A model generated the notes under the pieces. That model saw only the letters and a program-made list of their open reading frames with translations. It was not told the origin of the DNA and searched no databases. The position numbers were made by a program, and so were the translations under genes. A stretch of DNA of 23,872 bases from Cytidiella melzeri (taxonomy: Eukaryota; Basidiomycota; Agaricomycetes; Polyporales; Irpicaceae). The stretch spans positions 1 to 23,872 of the forward strand of contig JABYQR010000519.1 in the NCBI GenBank assembly GCA_022592445.1, written 5' to 3'. Of this stretch, positions 1 to 8,694 are shown in pieces (the stretch's first letter is position 1; each line of letters opens with the position of its first letter).

Positions 1-567
1 GGAAGAGGCATACCTTCTGTAGTCTTGCAGCCCCGTGCTCAAGCCCTTCCAATAGAAGCAGCAGCTCCCCCGATATTTGTGTTGGATCCCGTCACACAAG
101 CTTTGATCGCAATCAATGATTTCCTTTGTGAAGGTGCTGACTCCAAAAATCCTCAACTGGGGTCTGAGCAACTGGAAGGGCATGACTCGAATGCCATTGG
201 AAGGAGGATTACAGATGAACTCACCTTGGATGACACATCTGATCTTGCTGGCAGTGAGCACTCTGGGTTTGTGACACCAGGTCCGGACAATGACAACGCT
301 GACAATGCCAATGACGATACCCTATCAGCACGAGGCCCTCGACCCAACCTGGACTTTAAAGAGCTGCAGCAAACCAATCAGCAAGCGCTGAATAAACAGA
401 CTATTTCACGCACCCTTCATGACCTCGAGAAGATGGCTCCTCGCCTGGACCAGATGGCAGAATGGCTATGCAATGCTCACCTTGCACAACATCTCAGTGC
501 AGACATCTTCCGAGCAAAGAAAGTACAATCCGTTTTGAACAGGCTCACCTGCCAGCTCGACCGGTAG
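1..567 (+). CDS. 3' end of an unrecognised protein-coding gene (partial)
   Basis: The frame is open from the first base of the window to a TAG at 565-567, giving 188 codons with no start visible, so the 5' part lies outside. I do not recognise the family. The first third is Pro/Ala-rich, the middle is acidic and rich in Asp, Asn and Gly (low complexity, likely disordered), and the last 75 residues are Leu/Gln-rich with a regular hydrophobic spacing that suggests helix or coiled coil (for example KELQQTNQQALNKQTISR). It ends in a basic segment. No catalytic motif is visible. The Asp/Gln-rich composition and poor gene context also fit the tail of a transposon-borne ORF. That it is coding is plausible, because a 188-codon open frame with biased composition is unlikely by chance, but it is not certain. 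Confidence 0.4.
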   Translation, partial: GRGIPSVVLQPRAQALPIEAAAPPIFVLDPVTQALIAINDFLCEGADSKNPQLGSEQLEGHDSNAIGRRITDELTLDDTSDLAGSEHSGFVTPGPDNDNADNANDDTLSARGPRPNLDFKELQQTNQQALNKQTISRTLHDLEKMAPRLDQMAEWLCNAHLAQHLSADIFRAKKVQSVLNRLTCQLDR

Positions 568-983
568 AACACTCACAACCACCCTGGACACAAAAGGGGC
601 CAGGCACAAGCACACCAGACCTCTTAGAGGTGATCACGTGAGCACGTTGTGTGGAGTTGTGTGTGTAAAGTGTGCAAGTGGGTCAAAGAGTCCTAAACTT
701 TGCTAAAGGTAACAAGAAAGTTATTGCAAGTAGCGACAAGTGTAGCCAGGAGGCTTTTTATGAGTAGCGCGAGTGGACGAGCTTCACGTAAAGCGAGAAG
801 ATAGACAAAGGACACAAATGCAAACACAGGTGCAAGACGAGAAAGGAACGCAGTAAACGCGGATGCTACAAAAGTAAAGCTTGAATAAACATGACACACT
901 GAAAGAAAGAACGCAACACAGTAACTAAATAAAGAATGCAGTATATAACGCAACACAACAAGACTCTTCTTTCTCTGAGACAC
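568..983. other. intergenic stretch, no convincing gene
   Basis: This stretch is purine-rich on the + strand. An open frame on the minus strand (693-983) is strongly hydrophobic, but that follows from the A/G-rich complement, so I do not call it. No repeat or promoter element is evident. Confidence 0.4.
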
Positions 984-1319
984 CTACTGATTAGGAACAG
1001 GAATTCTTCCCACGACGTACTCGGACTCTCCGTGTTGGCAAATCACAGCAAACGTGCAGGGGTGGGTAGCGCAAGCACGAACCACAAGATGCGCGACGTG
1101 GGGCAGTAGCATCTCGATGACGTTGACCTTGCACTTGGGGTTGTATGGGCGGTCGTAAGAGCGGGTGCTCAAGTCACAGTCGAGGTGTGGATCAATGGCG
1201 TAGACGCGAGGTTCACAGTTCTTGCAAGGCTGCAGCAGCAGGACTGGGCCCGGAGGGTTTTGAATGAGGAAGTTGTTGAGGTCCTCGTATAGCTCAAACA
1301 GAAGTGGTATCAACCTCAT
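984..1319 (-). CDS. small hypothetical ORF, possibly second half of a frameshifted gene
   Basis: This minus-strand frame starts at the ATG at 1317-1319 and ends at a stop at 984-986 (111 residues). It reads like real protein: LFELYEDLNNFL, a Cys pair in QPCKNCEPRVYAIDPHLDC, further Cys and His residues, and an ordered C-terminus ending GRIPVPNQ. I do not recognise the family. Its ATG overlaps the TGA of the ORF immediately upstream (ATGA at 1316-1319). In a eukaryote this suggests either one gene broken by a one-base shift or a missed intron, not a bicistronic message. A transposon origin is possible. Confidence 0.35.
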   Translation of the reverse strand: MRLIPLLFELYEDLNNFLIQNPPGPVLLLQPCKNCEPRVYAIDPHLDCDLSTRSYDRPYNPKCKVNVIEMLLPHVAHLVVRACATHPCTFAVICQHGESEYVVGRIPVPNQ

Positions 1320-1597
1320 TTGTTTGTGGGACAAGCAATAGTGTGGTGCGGCGGGTTGTTGTAGTCTATCTCGGAGTCTTGGTAGGACTTGAGTTTGGAC
1401 TCGTCGTCTTGCTGGGGCTCGGGTGTAGGGGAACTCGACAAGACAGTGATGGGCAAGTTTGGCGAGTTATAGAAAATGCGAGGTGGGTTTGCGGGGAGGT
1501 CTGCTGCTCTTTCAGGGCATTGCACGGGTTCTTGTGGACCACAGTAGTGGCATAGGTGGTTAACAGCAGGTTCAAACACTGATCTCGACGCTGGCAT
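1316..1597 (-). CDS. small hypothetical ORF with a Cys-rich zinc-knuckle-like segment
   Basis: This minus-strand frame runs from the ATG at 1595-1597 to the TGA at 1316-1318 (93 residues). Near its N-terminus it has HLCHYCGPQEPVQCPERAA, a Cys-x2-Cys...Cys pattern reminiscent of zinc knuckles in Gag-like or transposon ORFs, followed by a Pro/Ser-rich linker and an Asp/Tyr-rich tail. The next ORF downstream (984-1319) begins within its stop codon. The two together may be a single gene of about 200 residues with a frame lesion. Function unknown. Confidence 0.3.
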   Translation of the reverse strand: MPASRSVFEPAVNHLCHYCGPQEPVQCPERAADLPANPPRIFYNSPNLPITVLSSSPTPEPQQDDESKLKSYQDSEIDYNNPPHHTIACPTNK

Positions 1598-1932
1598 AAA
1601 CAAGACAATGTTTTTGGGGGCTGAATAAGATGGTTGAGATATACGGGAATGCAGGATGAGAACGCAGTGAAAACGAAGTGGGAAGGTTTTTAGGTGGTAA
1701 CTTGGGGGGTTGTATTTTGAGCTACTTGTAGTACAAAGTTCGTAGTTTCAATATATAATGCCTGAAACAAAACGACTGGAAAATTTTCTATACCATCACT
1801 CGAGGTAATGCAAGACCACGCGAGAGAACTTGGGCTAGGCACGTTGCAAAGAGGTTTCCTCTGGCTGTCACAGATTTTCAATGTTTCTACAAGACTTGCC
1901 TTACCAGGCAACGGCATTATGGGGAATATTTA
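1598..1932. other. intergenic, nothing identified
   Basis: There is no coding signal above background. A 75-codon minus-strand frame (1690-1917) has no recognisable feature. Confidence 0.3.
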
Positions 1933-2028
1933 GGCGCTTATCCAGCGCTTATCCAGCGTCTATTTAGGCGCTTAGCCAGCGCTTGTCTGGTGCTTATCAG
2001 GCGCTTATTCCGGCACTTATTTCAGCGT
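1933..2028 (+). repeat. degenerate 11-bp tandem repeat, about eight units
   Basis: The unit is close to GCGCTTATCCA. The first two copies are identical and later copies vary at several positions, with two of them 12-13 bp long. The array sits just before a hairpin (2073-2092) and a pyrimidine-rich tract, an arrangement that could belong to the U3/R part of an old LTR, but I could not find LTR ends. Confidence 0.75.
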
Positions 2029-2072
2029 TAATTAATTGATGCACTGATGCGCCCTCTGTCTCTGAGGTACTC

Positions 2073-2092
2073 CTGAGGGCATATCCCCTCAG
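2073..2092. other. short inverted repeat (hairpin)
   Basis: CTGAGGG at 2073-2079 pairs perfectly with CCCTCAG at 2086-2092 across a 6-nt loop. It lies just downstream of the 11-bp tandem array. Role unknown. Confidence 0.45.
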
Positions 2093-3216
2093 TCTTATCC
2101 ATTCTGTTGATAAAGGACTACTCAGTACTCCCCAGTACACACTCCCACCAACACTCTACTCTCTATCTCACTATCTCCCCCTCAAGTTAAACACTTATCT
2201 GGTGAGTGTAACCTTAACTGTTACAAGTCCCTGTATTATCACACTGAATATCATTGATGGAATCATACTGGTTTGTTACTGGTATTACAAAACTGGTTAC
2301 ATGGGTGCTATTTCTAATCAAAACGTAGTTTTTGATTTTTCCAGTGTACACACAACCACAGGTGGGTATATACGTTATGCCATGAGATAGCCATGAGCCG
2401 TGCAATCATTTTGACCCCAGCACTTTTGTGATTTGGAGCAAACCTAAGTGTGTTATGGCCAGATTACTGAAAACTATTGCTCAGACTCATATTCAAAGTT
2501 AGCTGCAGCTGTGTGGGTCTTTGTGGCCATCATATAAACATGATTTCCTTGTTTCCTGTCGTCCTGCTGCAATTGTTAGAACATCACACCATAGCACACC
2601 ATACGTTCCCACGGCAGTGTTAGGAGTACAGACCTGGTACCAGGGGTCCTTGTCTGAGATGTATATAAACCCACCTTGTAGCTTCCTAAATATCCCAGAT
2701 TCTACCTCCTGGTCTTTAGCTCATTGTCAGTTACTCCCTCGTTGTTGTCTCTCTCTCTTCCCTCATCATCACTCCCCTTATTGTCATTGTCCACGTGAGT
2801 TTGTTCATTGTTCCTCCACCCTTGTTGTCACTTCCTCACTCTACATAGAGTTTGGTTGTGTTCCTGACATTGTAGTATGAACCCCTTCACCCTGGTTTTC
2901 TAACAGCATATTCACCCCTGCCTAAGTGACTACATCCTCTCAACTTGTCACTAGTTAGTACATTGTTGCCAGTGTTTGTACCTAGCTTGTCTCACTGTGG
3001 TGAAATTCCTTTGCAGCTGGGTGTCTTATTGTTAATGGACTTTTGTGGCACTACTCATGGACTTGACCCCTATTGGACATTCTTTTGTCTCCTGTCTCAT
3101 GACTCCTTTGTAGTATGGTTGCACTTCTTTTTCATCATGCAGACACTGCCTCGTTGCCATTTTTCTTGTAGTATATAACCCTTTCACCATGGTTCTCTAC
3201 TCCTCCATTGTGTGTA
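2093..3216. other. T-rich gene-poor region with relics of repeats
   Basis: Only short open frames occur here, with compositions expected of T/C-rich DNA. A segment around 2870-2945 resembles two segments at 3168-3200 and 3473-3530. The shared blocks are about CCCTTTCACC...GGTT.TCTA and CCCCTGCCTAAGTGACTA followed by TCCTCTCAA. The copies have diverged and the second is split. I see no protein homology. Confidence 0.4.
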
Positions 3217-3431
3217 GAAAATCAAGCACCAGGTACGGGGTAAAAGACGCGAGTCGATTTCGCTATGTCCATTCAAGGTACAAAACCCGTAGCTATATAC
3301 TGATACAAGTACTCCTATGTACGACCAATCGAGTCACGAGGAGATTGTGGCGCTAAAGCGCTGCAGCTTGAAACTCGAATCGTAATCTTCAATATTGTGC
3401 TCTCATCATTGCACCTGGATTAACTTGTCTC
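3217..3431. mobile_element. possible small non-autonomous DNA insertion (MITE-like)
   Basis: A 215-bp segment lies between two copies of TGTGTGTA (3209-3216 and 3432-3439), compatible with an 8-bp hAT-type target duplication. Its two ends are only weakly inverted: both contain a CAAG block and CAGGT near the terminus. It falls inside the second copy of the direct repeat described for 2093-3216. The duplicated octamer is low-complexity, so chance is a real alternative. Confidence 0.25.
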
Positions 3432-3730
3432 TGTGTGTACTAGGTCCCTACAGTCTGCAGTGGGTTTACGACAGTGCTTCTACCCCTGCCTAAGTGACTA
3501 TGTCCTCTCAAACTTGTCATTAATTGTCTTACCAACCTGTGTCGTCTCTAAATCCCCTCAGATATTTTTTACCATTATGTGGTTCAAGTTCTCAACCTCT
3601 CTCATTTTGCTTGCTGTCACCAGAGCAGTCCATTCAATGGGCATGCATTCCATTTCTGGTTTTGGCATTGCAGCCCAATGGCAGCATTCTGATGGCAGCT
3701 TAGAAGAATGGATTCAACCAACCCAAGCAG

Positions 3731-3762
3731 GTGACTTCCGAATCTGCATGTCTTTCACCCAG
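3731..3762 (+). other. putative ultrashort intron (32 nt) of gene A
   Basis: It starts GTGACT and ends CAG. Removing it joins codons in frame into DLTKLI. The same 32-nt segment is in the paralogue (22338-22369, minus strand), differing at only three positions, and there the unspliced frame hits a TGA at once. It is shorter than the other introns in this window (48-87 nt). Confidence 0.5.
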
Positions 3763-3868
3763 TTGATCTTACCAAACTGATAGCACAAGCACAAATCAAT
3801 GTCATAGATGAGGCAGAAGATATGAGAATCTATATAGCAATCTACACACTTGCAGATCAAATCAGGTG

Positions 3869-3873
3869 CAAAG
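3869..3873 (+). repeat. 5-bp target-site duplication of solo LTR, left copy
   Basis: CAAAG directly precedes the TGTTGT terminus. The matching copy is at 4101-4105. Confidence 0.85.
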
Positions 3874-4100
3874 TGTTGTTATTTTAGGTTTTCCCGCCTC
3901 TTTTGTTTGTTTCCGCTTGTTCCCGCCGCCCGCCTTTCATCATTCCGCGCGGATAACTTGTTTCGATATTCTCTTTTTGTCTTATCCGAGTTTCTAAAAT
4001 AATATAAAAACCCTGTATTTGCGTAGCTATTGAATAACATTGTGTTCATTAATTCGAGCTCCCCTCCCGTGCGCGCAACAAAACCCTGCGAAAAACAACA
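3874..4100 (+). repeat. solo LTR (227 bp), Copia-like
   Basis: It begins TGTTGT and ends ACAACA (perfect 6-bp inverted termini) and is flanked by CAAAG on both sides. It contains a TATA box, TATAAAAA at 4003-4010, followed by a CTGTATTTGCG segment resembling the same position of the full Copia LTR in this window (TATAAAAAC...TGTATTCGCC), so a related family is likely. No internal retroelement sequence is present, as expected after recombination between two LTRs. It lies in a codon of gene A. Confidence 0.88.
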
Positions 4101-4105
4101 CAAAG
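4101..4105 (+). repeat. 5-bp target-site duplication of solo LTR, right copy
   Basis: CAAAG directly follows the ACAACA terminus. The host reading frame of gene A resumes at 4106. Confidence 0.85.
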
Positions 4106-4214
4106 GAAGATATCAAGTCATGGTGCATGGGTTTCACAAGGAATCTACCTTTAACTTTTTAAAATACACCGTAATGTATGACTGGCGAGCTGTGAATAGA
4201 TACATGCCACATAG

Positions 4215-4219
4215 GTTGG
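4215..4219 (+). repeat. 5-bp target-site duplication of Copia element, left copy
   Basis: GTTGG at 4215-4219 matches 8987-8991. This duplication fixes the element ends at 4220 and 8986. Confidence 0.9.
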
Positions 4220-4511
4220 TATTGTAATTTATGACGCGCCTTTGGACCATACACGGAAATCCCGAAGTCCCGACTGCTTCCGCCACTCCCGCGTACTATT
4301 TCTATCTATTCCGTTCTCTTTCTGTTACGCATAACTGTACTTGTATTACCGCTCTCCACTTGTATCCGCGCATCCGTCCATTTCTCTCTTTCCTATTTTA
4401 TCTTATCCTTTATTTTGTATAACTATAAAAACACTTGTATTCGCCTCATTTTAATTATCATCTCATTTTCTGTTCTCTCTCTCGTGCGTTTGCAATCCTC
4501 TCGCAACAACA
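4220..4511 (+). repeat. 5' LTR of the Copia element
   Basis: It starts TATTGTAATTT and ends CAACAACA. The TATA box TATAAAA is at 4424-4430, with U5 being the CT-rich sequence after it. The terminal dinucleotide is TA, not the usual TG, judged from the target duplication. The inverted termini are therefore TATTGT against ACAACA with one mismatch. Confidence 0.95.
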
Positions 4512-4535
4512 GGTTATGAGCCCCGCGCTCTAACC
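4512..4535 (+). promoter_or_regulatory. primer-binding site for a 5' tRNA-Met half-molecule
   Basis: The sequence begins GGTTATGAGCCCCGCG directly after the LTR. Its complement reads as the D-arm and anticodon stem-loop of a tRNA with CAU anticodon (GGGGCTCATAACC). Drosophila copia also primes from the internal anticodon region of a tRNA-Met and not from its 3' end, so the site fits the family. The D-loop part (GGTTAGAGCGC in complement) looks more like elongator than initiator Met. Confidence 0.8.
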
Positions 4536-4658
4536 GCACGAGAATTCCTATCCATCAAGCTCTATACTTGAACTCTATTGAACTAGGCGACAGTACGTCG
4601 GCATTACGCCCGTAGGCCATCATTATCTCTATCTTTTGATCTTGCGATTAGATCTACT

Positions 4659-7600
4659 ATGGCGACAACCACTGCCGCAGCTTCCGAGACGTCGGGCAGC
4701 TATCGTATTGAACCGCTGAAGGGCGCCGAAAATTATATTACTTGGCGCGTCCAGATCACGGACATTCTCACGGACATGGGGCTGTGGGAATACACTTCAG
4801 GCGACACCACCAAACCCGCTGATGCAGTCCAAGCTGCCGAGTGGACTAAGAAGGATCGGAAGGCGCTTACAACCATCCGACTCCGCGTTTCAAACTCAAT
4901 GATGGCGCATGTGATTTCCGCCAGTACCTCAAAGGATGCGTTCGACACACTTTCTAATGTCTTTAACAATGAAGGTGCCGTCGCTCTTATTGTTTTACGT
5001 CGCCGCTTTCTTCGTTACCAGATCCCTGAGGAGGGAGATCTCGGCGAAGAACTACGCAAAATCAAGGGGCTTTGGCAGGAGATCAATCTGGTACAGACAT
5101 CAAAAATCTCTGACAACGAGTTAGCTTCCGTTATCCTCACGGCGCTACCGCACTCTTGGGACCCCCTGATCTCATCAATTTCCCTTGACAACACTCTGAC
5201 ATCAGCCAATATTATTGGACGAATTCTGCAGGAAGATAACCGCCATAAGGAACGGACTACAGCAGAAACTAGTCTATATGCGAATACCCGGCGCGTAAAA
5301 TCAAAGTTCCGCGCTGGAATCTTCTGCCACGGCTGTGGAAAAGAAGGCCACATTAAACCCGAGTGTAGAAGTGGGGGGAAGAATAAGGAAGACGGTAAGA
5401 ACGAAGGACAGGCAAAGGAAAGGAAGGGAAAGGAAAGGAACAAACTGAAGAGGGCTCACGCCCATATCGCCGAAGAACAGGACGACGATATCAACAATGA
5501 ACCCGATGAATACGCTTTTTCGGTCACCGAGAACGCTCCTGCCGCTCCCACTAATATTTGGCTTGGCGACTCCGGCACATCATCCCATATTGTGAATAAC
5601 AAATCCTTATTCATTAATTTTTCCCCCGTCAAAGGTTCCATTCATGGTGTCGGCAACTGCTCAAGCCTTGGTCGCGGCGACGTACGCATCGCGTTCATCA
5701 CCAAACAAGGGACTGTTCCGGTTATACTCAAGGACGCCTTATACGCGCCATCAATGAAATTTAACCTCATTTCACTTGGCAGGCTTACTAGCGCTGGCCT
5801 TTCCTATGAAGGCAAAGGGACGGAGCTTTCCATCAAAAACGGAGAAAAGGTGATCGGACATGGAACTAAATCAGGAAATCTCTACCGAATGGCCGTTAAA
5901 CCCGTCGACGCAATCTCAATGATCGCTCGCTTCGATCGCTCTTGGTATGAATGGCACTGTGCGCTTGGGCACATCAACAAGGGACAGTTGAAAGAAATGC
6001 ACCGCGACGGTCTAGTATCAGGTATGAATGTTGATACTACTTCTGATGATGACTTCATCTGCGAAGCGTGTATCGCTGCGAAACACTCTCGCGCATCAAT
6101 TCCCCTCCGGACCTTACGGAAAATTTCGCAAATCGGGGAAATCATCTTTTCCGATATTTGGGGACCGGCTACTACCAACTCTATTGCGGGGCATTCCTAT
6201 ATGATCTCATTCACCGATGGGAAGTCGCGCTTTGTATGGGTCGACTTCATGAAAGATCGAGATGAGGCACCGGAGAAACTAGAGAAACTCGACGCTTTCA
6301 TCGAGAACCAGTGCGGTTATAGAATGAAAGTTCTACGCGTCGATAACGCGAAAGAGTACGTGCAAGGGAAAATGAAGTCTTACACTGATAAGCGCGGTAT
6401 TAAGATTGAACCAACCACTCCCTACACACCCGAACTTAACGGAGTCTCCGAACGACTCAATCGCACACTCGTCGAACACGCACGTGCCATGTTACTCGCT
6501 CACAAATTACCCAAATATCTCTGGGAAGACGCCATTGCCTATGCCGCATATCTCAAGAACCGCTCTCCTACTCGTGCTTTGCCACATCGCACTCCATTCG
6601 AAGGTCTTTGGAATAAGAAGCCGGATGTGAGTACTATACACGAGTTCGGAACTGATTGCTGGGTTCGGGTAAATGTACCCACATCAAAACTCAATGCTCG
6701 ATCAGTCAAACGGACTTTCGTTGGAATTACCGAAGGAACGGTGGGATACAGGTATTGGGTACCTGAAACGCGTAAAGTTTTGACGTCTCGTGATGTCATT
6801 TTTCCTCGATCAGACGAGCTTACAGCGCCCATCGTCGAGACCTCTGCTGGTCTTGAGGGGGAGAATCCTACACAGCCACCACCCACTGCTATCCAATCCA
6901 AGACCATTTCGGTCTCTCCCTCTGCACCTACTCGCACTCTTCGAGAGAAGCCACGTGTTGACTACTTGAAACTTAACGACGGTCCTCAGAAATCACTTCG
7001 ATCACTCTCTGCTAAACCAAAGGCGACTAAAACCAATTCAACTCCGGTATCCAAATCATCGGTTCAGGAGAATCCTTTGGTTACAGAGGTACCGTCCCTC
7101 GAGACGGAAGCAGAATTATGTTTCCTGGCTGATAATCCAGATTCACCACAAACTTTTGACGAAGTCAGGAAGCGCGAAGATTGGCCTCTTTGGAAGGAGG
7201 CAATGGACAGAGAAATGGCGCAGCTCGATAGGCTTGGCACATATTCGATTTCGGACCTTCCGGTCGATCGCAAAGCTGTCGGATGCCGCTGGGTGTTCAC
7301 TATCAAACGCGACTCTAATGGCAACATCCTGAAGTACAAGGCCCGCCTCGTCGCACAGGGATTTTCCCAGATCCCAGGCCAAGACTTCTTCGCAACTCAC
7401 GCTCCAGTCATCCGACTTGAAACTTTTCGCATTCTAGTCTCCGTTGCCGCTCATCTTGATCTCGAGCTTCACCAGGTCGACGTCGTCGGTGCTTACCTGA
7501 ATTCACCTCTCAAAGAAGATATCTATATGAAACAAGCACCCGGCTACGAAGACAATACCTCTCATGTTTATCACCTCCATAAAGCCCTCTACGGCTTGAA

Positions 7601-8687
7601 ACAAGCAGGCCGAGCTTGGCGCGCTGAGCTCGACCGCGTATTACTCGAGGCTTTGGGATTCACGCGCTCTCAGGCCGATCCATGTTTGTACTATCAAGGA
7701 ACCAAATCCGACCTTATCCTTATTGGCACACATGTCGACGACTGCCTTGTGGCGTCCACAAATCTACAGATTCTTTCCGACCTTAAGGCCAATCTCAAAC
7801 GATTCTTTGATATCACCGACCTCGGAGAAGCAGCACTCTACGTCGGTATCCAGATCGCTCGCCAGCGAGACAAAGGCACGATCACCATTTCCCAGACACG
7901 TTACACTGACGGCATTCTCGCTCGTTTCGGCATGGAAACTTGCAACTCCGTGTCCACACCGCTCGATGCCAACGTCACACTACTTCCCGCTACTACGGAT
8001 GAAGAGCTCGCATACGATATACCTTACCAAGCCGTCATCGGCTCGCTCATGTATGCCGCGGTTGGCACTCGTCCCGACATTGCATTCGCCGTCCAGGCCC
8101 TCAGCCAGTTCAACTCGTCTCACACTACTGCTCATTGGACCGCGGCGAAACACGTGTTACGCTATCTCAAGGGAACTCGAGACTTAGGTATCACTTACGG
8201 TGGAACTCCCGATCTAACCGTCTCAGGTTTCAGCGACGCCGACTGGGGCCAGAACCGTGTCGATCGACGATCGGTATCTGGATACGCTTTCATCCTCGGA
8301 GGAGGAATGGCTAGCTGGAGTTCGAAGAAGCAGAGCACAGTCGCTCTCTCTACTATGGAGGCCGAATACGTCGCACTTGCTCACGCGGCGAAGGAGGCTA
8401 TCTGGTTTAGGGAAATTCTTACAGAACTCGGATTTGCGCCTCCGGGACCCACTATTCTCGCCACCGACAACCTCGCCGCTATTTCATTCGCTCAGGACCA
8501 TCAGTTTCATTCCCGATCGAAGCATATCGATATTCGGCATCACTTCGTCCGTGAGCGCATTCTCGACGGAACCATTCTCGTCCCTCATTGTAGCTCGGAC
8601 GACAACTGCGCCGATATTCTTACCAAGGCGCTCTCACGCATCAAACATTCAGAGCAACTCGCTCTCATCAAACTCGCCGCTCGTTGA
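4659..8687 (+). CDS. Copia Gag-Pol polyprotein (1342 aa, intact)
   Basis: The start is the ATG after a 147-nt leader; the stop TGA at 8685-8687 overlaps the polypurine tract. Domains in order: Gag of the UBN2/DUF4219 type (about residues 15-200, NYITWRVQITDILTDMGLWEY); a CCHC zinc knuckle at about 221-236 (CHGCGKEGHIKPEC); aspartic protease with DSG near residue 302; integrase zinc-binding region from about 430 (WHCALGHI...CEACIAAKHSR); integrase core with D near 498 (FSDIWGP), D near 559 (RVDNAKEY) and E near 594 (NGVSERLNRT); a variable basic/Pro linker; reverse transcriptase from about 870 with active site HVDD near 1024; RNase H with DADW near 1190 and the E of TMEAEYVAL near 1233. Gag and Pol share one frame, so the Gag:Pol ratio must be set by proteolysis or another route, not by frameshifting. 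No internal stop or frameshift is present. Confidence 0.97.
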   Translation: MATTTAAASETSGSYRIEPLKGAENYITWRVQITDILTDMGLWEYTSGDTTKPADAVQAAEWTKKDRKALTTIRLRVSNSMMAHVISASTSKDAFDTLSNVFNNEGAVALIVLRRRFLRYQIPEEGDLGEELRKIKGLWQEINLVQTSKISDNELASVILTALPHSWDPLISSISLDNTLTSANIIGRILQEDNRHKERTTAETSLYANTRRVKSKFRAGIFCHGCGKEGHIKPECRSGGKNKEDGKNEGQAKERKGKERNKLKRAHAHIAEEQDDDINNEPDEYAFSVTENAPAAPTNIWLGDSGTSSHIVNNKSLFINFSPVKGSIHGVGNCSSLGRGDVRIAFITKQGTVPVILKDALYAPSMKFNLISLGRLTSAGLSYEGKGTELSIKNGEKVIGHGTKSGNLYRMAVKPVDAISMIARFDRSWYEWHCALGHINKGQLKEMHRDGLVSGMNVDTTSDDDFICEACIAAKHSRASIPLRTLRKISQIGEIIFSDIWGPATTNSIAGHSYMISFTDGKSRFVWVDFMKDRDEAPEKLEKLDAFIENQCGYRMKVLRVDNAKEYVQGKMKSYTDKRGIKIEPTTPYTPELNGVSERLNRTLVEHARAMLLAHKLPKYLWEDAIAYAAYLKNRSPTRALPHRTPFEGLWNKKPDVSTIHEFGTDCWVRVNVPTSKLNARSVKRTFVGITEGTVGYRYWVPETRKVLTSRDVIFPRSDELTAPIVETSAGLEGENPTQPPPTAIQSKTISVSPSAPTRTLREKPRVDYLKLNDGPQKSLRSLSAKPKATKTNSTPVSKSSVQENPLVTEVPSLETEAELCFLADNPDSPQTFDEVRKREDWPLWKEAMDREMAQLDRLGTYSISDLPVDRKAVGCRWVFTIKRDSNGNILKYKARLVAQGFSQIPGQDFFATHAPVIRLETFRILVSVAAHLDLELHQVDVVGAYLNSPLKEDIYMKQAPGYEDNTSHVYHLHKALYGLKQAGRAWRAELDRVLLEALGFTRSQADPCLYYQGTKSDLILIGTHVDDCLVASTNLQILSDLKANLKRFFDITDLGEAALYVGIQIARQRDKGTITISQTRYTDGILARFGMETCNSVSTPLDANVTLLPATTDEELAYDIPYQAVIGSLMYAAVGTRPDIAFAVQALSQFNSSHTTAHWTAAKHVLRYLKGTRDLGITYGGTPDLTVSGFSDADWGQNRVDRRSVSGYAFILGGGMASWSSKKQSTVALSTMEAEYVALAHAAKEAIWFREILTELGFAPPGPTILATDNLAAISFAQDHQFHSRSKHIDIRHHFVRERILDGTILVPHCSSDDNCADILTKALSRIKHSEQLALIKLAAR

Positions 8688-8694
8688 GGGGGAG
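8686..8694 (+). promoter_or_regulatory. polypurine tract
   Basis: GAGGGGGAG lies directly upstream of the 3' LTR and overlaps the gag-pol stop codon by two bases. This is the typical primer for plus-strand synthesis in Copia elements. Confidence 0.92.

Noticed and set aside
693..983. Hydrophobic minus-strand frame resembling a membrane protein
   Set aside because: The hydrophobicity follows from A/G-rich + strand sequence; no conserved pattern, and the start abuts another stop.
4512..4535. A tRNA-Met gene or fragment
   Set aside because: The tRNA similarity is on the complementary strand, covers only the D-arm and anticodon arm, and sits exactly at the LTR boundary: a primer-binding site.
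5015..6937. Minus-strand open frames of 132-142 codons inside the Copia element
   Set aside because: They are antisense shadows of gag-pol; they have no family features and the + strand frame carries all domains.
7726..7740. HVDD instead of YVDD in reverse transcriptase as a possible defect
   Set aside because: Fungal Copia polymerases often carry His at this position, both catalytic Asp are present and the rest of the ORF is intact.
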